Assembly: GCA_031273385.1 (NCBI GenBank)
Contig: JAISRY010000213.1
Span: 1 to 24,530, forward strand
From: Tannerellaceae bacterium
GTDB taxonomy: Bacteria; Bacteroidota; Bacteroidia; Bacteroidales; Tannerellaceae
DNA: 24,530 bases
Direction of reading: 5' to 3'
Shown: piece by piece, positions 7,093 through 13,261 of the stretch
How the letters are laid out: the number at the start of each line of letters is the position of its first letter
How positions within the stretch are numbered: the first letter of the stretch is position 1
Translations under genes and position numbers: made by a program
Notes under the pieces: model-generated
What the model was told of the DNA's origin: nothing
What the model saw: the letters and a program-made list of their open reading frames with translations, nothing else
The model's database searches: none

Positions 7093-7890
7093 ATGTTGAA
7101 GAAATTTATCCTGTTCCTCTGCCTGGCCGGATTGGTATATGCCTACCGGTTTACCAAAGAGGAACGACCCTTTACCGGAGGGGAGCAATCCTTTACAGGA
7201 GAGGAACGGCCCTTACTTGGAAACGGGCAGAAAGAGCAGATCATCGAACACGAGGGATTTACGGTTTCGTACAATCCGGAATACAGGATAGCCAATTGGG
7301 TGGCCTACGAGCTGACACCGGAGGAGGCGCAGAGCGACTCCGTCGCGCGGTGGAACAAGTTCGCGCCCGATCCGGACGTTGTGGGCCCGACGGCGACAAA
7401 CGACGATTACCGCAACAGCGGCTACGACCGCGGGCACCTCGCTCCTGCCGGAGATATGAAGTGGTCTGCAAAAGCCATGCGCGAGTCGTTTTATTTCAGT
7501 AATATCTGTCCGCAGAACAAGGGATTGAACGGCGGGATGTGGCACAAGCTGGAAAAGCAATGCCGCACATGGGCGGGGCAGCACGGGACGCTCTCGATCG
7601 TGACGGGCCCCGTTATCGGGGGCGAGCTGGAGCGGTTGGGCAAAAACCGCGTCGGCATACCGGAGCTGTTTTATAAGGTGATCGGTTGCACCCCGCGGGG
7701 CGATACGCCGAAAGGGATCGGTTTCCTGTTTGAGAACAGGAATTACAAAAATACAAGCCTCCGCGTGATGGCGGTGACGGTGGACAGCGTGGAGGCGGTG
7801 ACGGGGATCGATTTCTTTCCGTCCCTTCCCCGCGAGATACAGGACAGGATGGAATCGGCGGTTGATCCGGCATTTTGGATACTGCGATGA
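7093..7890 (+). CDS. Secreted DNA/RNA non-specific endonuclease (NUC1 family)
   Basis: A 265-residue beta-beta-alpha-metal nuclease related to Serratia nuclease, expected to cut DNA and RNA outside the cytoplasm. The hydrophobic N-terminus (MLKKFILFLCLAGLVYA) is a signal peptide or anchor. The active-site motif DRGH is at 112-115, with His115 the expected general base, and QNKGLNGGMW follows with Asn146 the likely metal ligand. GYDRGHLAPAGDM is typical of the family. Between signal and catalytic domain are three in-frame 21-bp DNA repeats giving the heptads FTKEERP, FTGGEQS and FTGEERP. Its TGA overlaps the recQ ATG in ATGA, so the genes are probably translationally coupled. Likely roles are nutrient nucleotide scavenging or extracellular DNA degradation; this is family inference. 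Confidence 0.92.
   Translation: MLKKFILFLCLAGLVYAYRFTKEERPFTGGEQSFTGEERPLLGNGQKEQIIEHEGFTVSYNPEYRIANWVAYELTPEEAQSDSVARWNKFAPDPDVVGPTATNDDYRNSGYDRGHLAPAGDMKWSAKAMRESFYFSNICPQNKGLNGGMWHKLEKQCRTWAGQHGTLSIVTGPVIGGELERLGKNRVGIPELFYKVIGCTPRGDTPKGIGFLFENRNYKNTSLRVMAVTVDSVEAVTGIDFFPSLPREIQDRMESAVDPAFWILR
7150..7212 (+). repeat. In-frame 21-bp tandem repeats inside the nuclease gene
   Basis: Three consecutive 21-bp units at 7150, 7171 and 7192 follow the pattern TTTACCGGAGAGGAACG(A/G)CCC with substitutions, and a degenerate fourth follows at 7213. They encode heptads rich in Gly, Glu and Phe in the linker after the signal sequence. Period and composition resemble the intergenic GGGAGC arrays, and the second unit contains GGGGAGCAATCC, but the register relative to the TTT block differs by 3 bp, so shared origin is not shown. 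Confidence 0.7.
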
Positions 7891-9722
7891 AAGAGCTGAT
7901 TCAATTACTTAAGAACTTCTTCGGCTATACCTCGTTCCGCCCGTTGCAGGCGGAGGTGATCGAGCGTATTCTCCAGAAAAGGGATTCGCTGGTGCTCATG
8001 CCGACGGGCGGCGGGAAATCCATCTGTTTCCAGTTGCCGGCCATCTACCTGCCGGGGACGGCGGTGGTGGTTTCTCCCCTGATCGCCCTGATGAAAGACC
8101 AGGTGGGGGGATTGACGGCCAACGGCATACCGGCCGTCGCCCTGAACAGTTCGATGCCGGAAGAGGAGAAGCAGCAGATCAAACAGCGGTGCATACAGGG
8201 AAAAGCCAAGCTACTCTATCTCTCGCCGGAGGGGTTGATCGGCGAACTGGACTGGTTGCTGCCGCAGATGAACATCTCCCTGATCGCCATAGACGAGGCG
8301 CATTGCGTATCGCACTGGGGGCATGATTTCCGGCCGGAGTATACGCAGCTGGCCGTCCTGAAGGAGCGTTTCCCCGGCGTTCCTGTCGTTGCCCTGACCG
8401 CGACGGCCGATAAGATTACCCGCCTGGATATTATGAAACAGTTGAAGCTCGACGATCCGCAGGTCTTTATCTCCTCGTTCGACCGTCCCAACCTATCACT
8501 CACCGTCCACCGCGGACTGGGCAAAAAGGAGAAGATCACGGCGATCCTCCACTTTATCAGGGCGCACAAGGAGCAGAGCGGCATTATCTATTGCATGAAA
8601 AGAAGCGATACGGAAGAGCTGGCCGGCCTCTTGGCGTCGTACCGCATACCGGCGACCGCCTACCACGCCGGACTCTCCTCCGCGCTGCGCGAAAAGTCGC
8701 AGGACGATTTCATCAACGACCGCGTGGAGGTCATCTGCGCCACCATCGCCTTTGGCATGGGTATCGACAAAAGCAATATCCGCTGGGTGATCCATTATAA
8801 TATGCCGGGCAGCATCGAAAACTACTACCAGGAGATCGGACGCGCCGGACGGGATGGGGTAAAAAGCGATACGCTGCTGTTTTATTCGCTCGGCGACGTG
8901 GTGCTGCAACGCCGTTTTGCCGAAGAGAGCGGGCAAAGCGAGGTCAACCTTGAGAAGCTGAACCGGATGCAGCGCTATTGCGAAACCGACGTTTGCCGCC
9001 GCCGCATCCTGCTCAGCTACTTCGGGGAAGAGACGGAGCACGACTGCGGCAATTGCGACGTCTGCCGCAACCCTCCCCAGCGCTTCGACGGCAGCGTATT
9101 GGTACAGAAAGCCCTCAGCGCGATCCTGCGCACCGGCGAACGCATCGGCATGCAGATGCTGATCGATATCCTCCGCGCTTCGGGCCGCGCCGAACTGATT
9201 CACCTCGGCTACCATACGCTCAAGACATACGGCGCAGGCCGCGACCTGCCCTATAAGGCCTGGAAAGAATACCTCTACCAGATGCTCCAACTGGGATACG
9301 TCGAGATCGACTACGCCTCGGCGGGGGTGTTGAAAGTCACGCCGCTGGGGCGGAAAGTCCTCTTCGGGGAAAAGCAGGCGTTGCTGGCTACCTACCGCGA
9401 GCCGGAAGCGATCGCCCGTCCCGCCAGGGAAAAGCGCGAAAAGAAAGCCTCCCCCAAAGCCCGCCCCATATACCCCGTAAAAGCGGGTACGATCGAAGAG
9501 ACGCTCATGGACTCGCTACGCCAGCTCCGACGGCAGATCGCCCAACAGGAAAACGTACCGGCCTATATTGTCTTTTCCGATGATGCGTTGGAAGACATGG
9601 TCGATAAAAAGCCGCTCACGGCAGGCGCTTTCAGCGACATACGCGGCGTAGGGAAAGTCAAGCTGGAAAAATACGGCAACGTCTTCGTCGCCCTGATCCG
9701 GCACATCCTCAACAAAGCCTGA
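7887..9722 (+). CDS. recQ: ATP-dependent DNA helicase RecQ
   Basis: A 611-residue 3'-5' superfamily 2 helicase of recombination repair and stalled-fork processing. Motifs in order: FRPLQAEVI (motif 0, about 17-25), Walker A PTGGGKS (39-45), DEAH box (136-139) with the aromatic-rich loop HCVSHWGHDFRPEY, ALTATA (motif III), AFGMGIDKSNIRWVIHYNMP and QEIGRAGRDG (motif VI). The RecQ-specific zinc site is complete: Cys370, Cys387, Cys390 and Cys393, with the spacing known from E. coli. A winged-helix region and a C-terminal HRDC domain (about 525-605, with ALEDMVDKKPLT) follow. I chose ATG at 7887 over the in-frame TTG at 7875, because ATG overlaps the nuclease stop as ATGA and gives the family-like start MKELIQLLKNFFGY. 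Confidence 0.97.
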   Translation: MKELIQLLKNFFGYTSFRPLQAEVIERILQKRDSLVLMPTGGGKSICFQLPAIYLPGTAVVVSPLIALMKDQVGGLTANGIPAVALNSSMPEEEKQQIKQRCIQGKAKLLYLSPEGLIGELDWLLPQMNISLIAIDEAHCVSHWGHDFRPEYTQLAVLKERFPGVPVVALTATADKITRLDIMKQLKLDDPQVFISSFDRPNLSLTVHRGLGKKEKITAILHFIRAHKEQSGIIYCMKRSDTEELAGLLASYRIPATAYHAGLSSALREKSQDDFINDRVEVICATIAFGMGIDKSNIRWVIHYNMPGSIENYYQEIGRAGRDGVKSDTLLFYSLGDVVLQRRFAEESGQSEVNLEKLNRMQRYCETDVCRRRILLSYFGEETEHDCGNCDVCRNPPQRFDGSVLVQKALSAILRTGERIGMQMLIDILRASGRAELIHLGYHTLKTYGAGRDLPYKAWKEYLYQMLQLGYVEIDYASAGVLKVTPLGRKVLFGEKQALLATYREPEAIARPAREKREKKASPKARPIYPVKAGTIEETLMDSLRQLRRQIAQQENVPAYIVFSDDALEDMVDKKPLTAGAFSDIRGVGKVKLEKYGNVFVALIRHILNKA

Positions 9723-9727
9723 GGAAT

Positions 9728-9742
9728 CCCCTCCGGCAGGGG
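9728..9742. terminator. Weak hairpin between convergent recQ and aguB
   Basis: CCCCT and AGGGG pair around a 5-nt loop just after the recQ stop and just before the aguB stop. There is no T-tract on either side, so intrinsic termination is only a possibility. Confidence 0.25.
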
Positions 9743-9750
9743 GGGGAGCG

Positions 9751-10629
9751 TTATTCCGTCAGGAAACGTTCCGTCAATCCGCCGTAGGCGTCGATGCGGC
9801 GGTCGCGGAAGAACGGCCACCAGCGGCGGACATGCTCCGTCCGCTCCAGATCGACCTCGACGACGCACACCTCCTCTTCGTCCGTAGCGCATACGGCCAA
9901 CAGCTCCCCTTGTTGGCCGGCGGCGAAACTGCTTCCCCAGAAGCGAATCCCGTTCGTCCGCCCCGACGGGTCAGGCTCATACCCGACGCGGTTTACGGCA
10001 ACCACCGGCAGGTTGTTCGCAATGGCATGTCCGCGCTGTACCGTCATCCAGGCATCCCGTTGGCGTGCCATCTCTTCGTCCGTATCGCTGCTTTCCCATC
10101 CGATGGCCGTCGGGTAAATCAGGATGTCGGCCCCCCGCATGGCCATCAGGCGGGCGGCTTCGGGATACCACTGGTCCCAGCAAACCAATACGCCCAACCG
10201 CCCGACAGACGTCTGCACCGGCACAAAGCCCAGGTCGCCGGGCGTAAAGTAAAACTTCTCGTAATAGGCCGGATCGTCCGGAATGTGCATCTTACGGTAC
10301 CTGCCGGCAATGGCGCCGTCCCTGTCGATAACGACCGCCGTATTGTGGTACACGCCGGGCGCACGTTTCTCAAAGAGGGAGAGAACCAACACGACGTTCA
10401 GCTCCTTCGCCAACGCGCCGAACCGCTCCGTAGAGGGCCCGGGCACCGGCTCCGCCAAATCGAAACAGGCCGTATCTTCCGTCTGGCGGAAGTAAAGCCC
10501 GTTGTGTAACTCCTGCAACACCACCAGTTCGGCCCCCTCCGAGGCGCAACGGGCGACGTTCGCTTTCAGCTTCCCTATCGTAGCCGGATAACCCCGGCTG
10601 CCTGTCTGTTGTAGCAATCCTATTTTCAT
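9751..10629 (-). CDS. aguB: N-carbamoylputrescine amidohydrolase
   Basis: A nitrilase-superfamily enzyme (292 residues) that hydrolyses N-carbamoylputrescine to putrescine, CO2 and ammonia, the second step of agmatine breakdown and a route to putrescine. The catalytic triad is readable: Glu40 in LQELHNG, Lys113 in YRKMHIPDDP and Cys150 in VCWDQWYPEA. YHNTAVVID and the KFYFTPGD stretch are typical of the plant/bacterial AguB (CPA) group. It lies 15 bp after the stop of aguA on the same strand, so the two consecutive enzymes of the pathway form an operon. ATG at 10629 is preferred over the upstream in-frame TTG at 10644, because it gives the family-like N-terminus MKIGLLQQ and does not press against aguA. 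The enzyme is cytoplasmic. Confidence 0.93.
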   Translation of the reverse strand: MKIGLLQQTGSRGYPATIGKLKANVARCASEGAELVVLQELHNGLYFRQTEDTACFDLAEPVPGPSTERFGALAKELNVVLVLSLFEKRAPGVYHNTAVVIDRDGAIAGRYRKMHIPDDPAYYEKFYFTPGDLGFVPVQTSVGRLGVLVCWDQWYPEAARLMAMRGADILIYPTAIGWESSDTDEEMARQRDAWMTVQRGHAIANNLPVVAVNRVGYEPDPSGRTNGIRFWGSSFAAGQQGELLAVCATDEEEVCVVEVDLERTEHVRRWWPFFRDRRIDAYGGLTERFLTE

Positions 10630-10644
10630 ATCTTTTTCGGTCAA

Positions 10645-11673
10645 TTATTCGATAAACCCTGCCGGATACTGCATGGCCACGCAGTGGAGCGAACCGTGCT
10701 GTTTGACGAGCGGCAGGCAATTGATGCCAATTATTTCGCGTCCCGGGAACGCCTTTTCCAGCGCTTTGCGGGCTAATTCGTCTCTCTTCGAGCCGTAAAA
10801 GGGCAGCAGTACCGCGCCGTTTATGATGAGGAAATTGGCGTATGTCGCCGGAAGCCGCTCCCCCTCCCAGTAGGCCTTGTCGGCCATCGGCAGGGGAATC
10901 AGGCGGTAGGGCTTCCCGTTTTCCTGCCGGAACGCTTTCAGCTCTTTTTCCATCTCCGACAATTCCCCGTAATGCTCATCTCTTCTGTCCGTGCACTGTA
11001 CGTAGGCGATGGTCTCTTCGTCGCAGAAACGGGCTAAGGTGTCGATATGGCTGTCGGTATCGTCTCCCGCCAGGTAGCCGTTTTCCAGCCAGAGGATACG
11101 CCGCAGCCCGAACAGCTCTTTCAGGTGATATTCCAATTGCTCCTTCCCGAGGTACTCGTTCCGGTTCACCGAAGCGAGGCACTCTACGGTGGTGAGCAGC
11201 GTCCCTTTCCCATCGGTTTCCAGGCTTCCGCCCTCAAGGACGAAAGGCTGCATGTTGACCGCCGCAACGCCGTCGGCAAACGTACCGGCGCGGACGAGCC
11301 TGCGGGTAACCAGGTTGTCGAAATGGGCGGGAAACTTCATACCCCATCCGTTAAACACGAAATCATACAGCGTAGGCACGCCGTCTTCAAACACCCCGAT
11401 ACCGCCATGATCCCGCGCCCAGGTATCGTTGGTCTCCATCTCGCGGAAAAGGATACGGCTCTCGTCCACGTCGCCCAACTGTCGGCGCACCTCTTCGGCA
11501 TCGCGGCAGACAATCAGCAGTTTCTCCCTTTTCACAATCTCTCCCGCAATAGCGGCAAAACAGGGGATCACCTCCGCCAACAGCGGCTTCCAGTCCGTCT
11601 CGTCGTGCGGCCAGGTCAACTGGACGGCGCTTTGCGGAGACCATTCGGCAGGGAATACAATTCTATGCTCCAT
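10645..11673 (-). CDS. aguA: Agmatine deiminase
   Basis: A 342-residue peptidyl-arginine-deiminase-like enzyme (PAD_porph family) that converts agmatine to N-carbamoylputrescine and ammonia. Expected active-site elements are present: Asp88 in NDTWARDHGG, EGGSLETDGKGTLL, His209 in SHIDTLARF and the nucleophile Cys331 in GSLHCVAMQYP near the C-terminus. WPHDETDW near residue 21 is characteristic. The frame is open upstream to 11787, but I start at ATG 11673: MEHRIVFPAEW matches family N-termini, whereas the upstream part reads through a dispersed repeat and would remove the promoter. First gene of the aguA-aguB operon. Agmatine itself would have to come from arginine decarboxylase, which is not in the window, or from outside. 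Confidence 0.95.
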   Translation of the reverse strand: MEHRIVFPAEWSPQSAVQLTWPHDETDWKPLLAEVIPCFAAIAGEIVKREKLLIVCRDAEEVRRQLGDVDESRILFREMETNDTWARDHGGIGVFEDGVPTLYDFVFNGWGMKFPAHFDNLVTRRLVRAGTFADGVAAVNMQPFVLEGGSLETDGKGTLLTTVECLASVNRNEYLGKEQLEYHLKELFGLRRILWLENGYLAGDDTDSHIDTLARFCDEETIAYVQCTDRRDEHYGELSEMEKELKAFRQENGKPYRLIPLPMADKAYWEGERLPATYANFLIINGAVLLPFYGSKRDELARKALEKAFPGREIIGINCLPLVKQHGSLHCVAMQYPAGFIE

Positions 11674-11691
11674 CACATCTCTTTTTCGCCG

Positions 11692-11720
11692 TAAAAGTAA
11701 GCATTTATTTCCGTTTTCAA
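11692..11720 (-). promoter_or_regulatory. Candidate promoter for aguA-aguB
   Basis: On the minus strand TTG (11718-11720) lies 18 bp before TACTTTTA (11692-11699), which has one mismatch to TAnnTTTG. The distance to the aguA ATG at 11673 is 18 bp, giving a short leader of about 10 nt. Confidence 0.45.
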
Positions 11721-11942
11721 GCAGGAATGCCCGGAGGGCATGATTTTCATAACCGCAGGTCGCTGACCTGCGGCTACAGGCAACCACACGAATCCGCTGC
11801 CTGAAAGGCAGGACAATCTGTTGGGATAAAACAGTCCTGCCTTTCAGGCAGCGCTTTGTGTGGCCGCCTGTCCGCAGGTCGCTGACCTGCGGTTATGAAG
11901 ATCATGCCCTCCGGGCATAAGAGGCCAACGGCCTTTTTGGGG
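11721..11942. repeat. R1 nested fold-back element, copy 1
   Basis: This 222-bp block recurs at 12586-12807 with a constant offset of 865, no gaps and only about half a dozen mismatches. Positions 11728-11917 form one long inverted repeat, with arms of roughly 85-90 bp around a centre containing CTGTT and AACAG. Each arm is itself built from smaller palindromes: TGCCCGGAGGGCA, a stem of CCGCAGGTC with GACCTGCGG, and CTGCCT with AGGCAG. The right edge has GGCC-AAC-GGCC followed by a T/G run. It resembles REP/BIME or MITE elements; no transposase is present. Confidence 0.85.
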
Positions 11943-11944
11943 GC

Positions 11945-12009
11945 TTCAAAGGCGATCTTAAGGGACTTAAGAAGCTTAAGCATTTTAAGAAGCTTAAGGC
12001 GCCTTTGAA
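11945..12009. repeat. R2a, short element with TTCAAAGGCG ends and CTTAAG core
   Basis: This 65-bp element has perfect 10-bp inverted ends, TTCAAAGGCG and CGCCTTTGAA, and an interior of repeated CTTAAG/TTAAG motifs in palindromic order. It immediately follows R1 copy 1. On its right is TGATGAGGG, which also follows the other two copies. Confidence 0.8.
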
Positions 12010-12047
12010 TGATGAGGGCTTTATAAGAGGGCGGAGAGCGATTTCCG

Positions 12048-12105
12048 GCCATTGCGAGTACCCAATAAGCAACTTTATCAAAAAGGGAAATGACGGAGAT
12101 TGTCT
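12048..12105 (+). repeat. Dispersed repeat shared with 145-205
   Basis: GCCATTGCGAGTACCC, a TTTATCAAAAAGGGAAAT core and GACGG repeat, on the opposite strand, the sequence at 145-205 with a few differences. It sits between R2a and the perfect hairpin. Confidence 0.65.
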
Positions 12106-12249
12106 GATTTTCATACGATTATGTAAAATGGCGCCCGTCATTGCGAACGCAGTGAAGCAATCCAGAAGTGCGACACACAGACACACCACTGGATTGCTTC
12201 ACTGCGTTCGCAATGACGGGCACTAAACGTTGATTTCCACACGATTATG
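12106..12249. repeat. Perfect 33-bp inverted repeat with 18-bp flanking direct repeats
   Basis: The arms 12133-12165 and 12189-12221 are exact reverse complements over 33 bp (landmarks CCCGTCATTGCGAACGCAG and GTGAAGCAATCC) around a 23-nt loop. Near-identical 18-bp direct repeats flank it at 12106-12123 and 12232-12249 (GATTTTCATACGATTATG with two differences). After the second, a degraded piece of the same unit begins (CGTCATT...AATGACG). The GTCATTGCGA...GAAGCAATCC motif resembles a widespread class of intergenic bacterial repeats. Confidence 0.85.
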
Positions 12250-12290
12250 ATTCGTCGTCATTATAAACGCAATGACGAACACGCTCTTGC

Positions 12291-12354
12291 CAAAGGCGCT
12301 CTTAAGAGACTTAAAATTCTTAAGAATCTTAAAAGGCTTAAGGGCGCCTTTGAA
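12291..12354. repeat. R2b, CTTAAG-rich element
   Basis: Second copy of the R2 family. The left end reads CAAAGGCGCTCTTAAG (its first two bases differ from TTCAAAGGCG) and the right end is the standard CGCCTTTGAA. The interior has CTTAAG and TTAAGAATCTTAA palindromes. It is followed by TGATGAGGGAAGACTAAGGCTGAAA, truncated here: the same trailing sequence with one base change follows R2c. Confidence 0.75.
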
Positions 12355-12399
12355 TGATGAGGGAAGACTAAGGCTGAAAACTACAGGCACATGCTAATT

Positions 12400-12465
12400 C
12401 AGAAAAGGATGCACCCTCTTTCAGAAAAGGATGCACCCTCTTCCGAAAGAGGATGCACCCTATAT
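12400..12465. repeat. 22-bp tandem repeat, three units, imperfect palindromes
   Basis: GGATGCACCC recurs at 12407, 12429 and 12451, exactly 22 bp apart, inside units of the form GAAAAGGATGCACCCTCTTTC. The third unit is close to a full palindrome (GAAAGAGG with CCTCTTTC as outer arms in the merged consensus). The sequence is unrelated to the 22-bp array at 853-962 but has the same period. Confidence 0.8.
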
Positions 12466-12585
12466 ATAAATGGCATGTTGAGGGGTGTATGTGACCGGAG
12501 GGTCGATTTTCAAGTCAAAGGGGCGCAGTGGCTGAGCTTGTCGCGGCGCCCGAACTTGTCGAAGCCTGAGATATGCCAATCCCAT

Positions 12586-12807
12586 GCAGGAATGCCCGGA
12601 GGGCATGATTTTCATAACCGCAGGTCAGCGACCTGCGGCTACGGGCAACCACACGAATCCGCTGCCTGAAAGGCAGGACAATCTGTTGGGATAAAACAGT
12701 CCTGCCTTTCAGGCAGCGCTTTGTGTGGTCGCCTGTCCGCAGGTCGCTGACCTGCGGTTATGAAAATCATGCCCTCCGGGCATAAGAGGCCAACGGCCTT
12801 TTTGGGG
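12586..12807. repeat. R1 nested fold-back element, copy 2
   Basis: This copy aligns without gaps to 11721-11942. The central inverted repeat spans 12593-12782. The differences seen include AGC for GCT in the loop of the first CCGCAGGTC stem, CTACGGG for CTACAGG, GTGGTC for GTGGCC and GAAAATC for GAAGATC. The first loop change keeps the stem intact. Confidence 0.85.
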
Positions 12808-12840
12808 TTTTCGGCCTAAAAAGACGCGAGTGGGGAGGGC

Positions 12841-12906
12841 TTCAAAGGCGCTCTTAAGAGGCTTAAAATTCTTAAGAATCTTAAGAGGCTTAAGGGCGCC
12901 TTTGAA
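12841..12906. repeat. R2c, CTTAAG-rich element
   Basis: Third copy of R2, 66 bp, with perfect TTCAAAGGCG and CGCCTTTGAA ends and an interior nearly identical to R2b. Thirty-three bases separate it from R1 copy 2, whereas R2a almost touches R1 copy 1. Confidence 0.8.
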
Positions 12907-12974
12907 TGATGAGGGAATACTAAGGCTGAAAAACCGTGTGTTATAGGCTATTTGCTCTAAGAGCAAACAGGGCT

Positions 12975-13100
12975 GAAATTGCTCCCGACCTATTTGAAAT
13001 AGGTCGGGAGCAATTTCAAATAGGTCGGGAGCAAATAAAAATAGCTCCCGTCCCATTTTCAGCGGCTCTTATAGCCCTGAAAATGCCGTCGGACGGGAGC
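12975..13100. repeat. GGGAGC-family 21-bp array with two hairpins
   Basis: Positions 12975-13017 form a perfect inverted repeat with 21-bp arms (containing GCTCCCGACCTATTT and AAATAGGTCGGGAGC) around a single central G. The right arm is followed exactly 21 bp later by another AAATAGGTCGGGAGCAA unit (13018). Then GCTCCCGTCC-CATTTTCAG (13044-13062) pairs with CTGAAAATG (13077-13085) and GGACGGGAGC (13091-13100), with an inner GGCT/AGCC stem. The family is the same as at 767-850. Open frames through it give EIGREQFQ-like heptads. Confidence 0.8.
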
Positions 13101-13197
13101 CGTTGTATAGCCGTCACACTACCGTTGCGTCGATGGCAAAAAATGAAACGGCTTTGCCGGACAAAATCACTATTTGATCAAAAAAAGATAGAAAAGC

Positions 13198-13227
13198 ATT
13201 GCAAATGACAAATAAATCATATATTTG
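13198..13227 (+). promoter_or_regulatory. Promoter for the giant surface-protein gene
   Basis: ATTG (13198-13201) and a perfect TATATTTG (13220-13227) are 18 bp apart, a good match to the Bacteroidetes TTTG-N-TAnnTTTG pattern. It lies immediately downstream of the repeat mosaic and 34 bp before the ATG at 13262. Confidence 0.6.
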
Positions 13228-13261
13228 CATTCTCATGTGCATATTTTCATAACGCGTAGTG

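Larger units (their letters stand above)
11674..13261. other. Gene-free repeat mosaic between aguA and the giant surface-protein gene
   Basis: About 1.6 kb with no credible gene; every open frame of 60-115 codons in it runs through repeats. Contents from left to right: aguA promoter, fold-back R1, CTTAAG element R2a, a repeat shared with 145-205, a perfect 33-bp inverted repeat with flanking direct repeats, element R2b, a 22-bp triple repeat, a stretch at about 12530-12570 containing GAGCTTGTCGCGGCGCC and GAACTTGTCGAAGC (of the CTTCGACAAGCTCAG type common between bacterial genes), a second R1, element R2c, a GGGAGC-family array with hairpins, and the promoter of the next gene. Confidence 0.85.

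Noticed and set aside
7875..7886. TTG start for RecQ four codons upstream
   Set aside because: The ATG at 7887 forms an ATGA overlap with the nuclease stop and gives the family-like N-terminus.
11674..11787. N-terminal extension of agmatine deiminase
   Set aside because: The extra 38 codons read through the R1 repeat edge and would overlap the promoter; family members begin at the MEHRIVFPAEW position.
11774..13208. Several Lys/Leu-rich or GREQF-rich small open frames between aguA and the giant gene
   Set aside because: Each runs through R1, R2 or the GGGAGC array and ends in repeats; no non-repetitive coding sequence is present.
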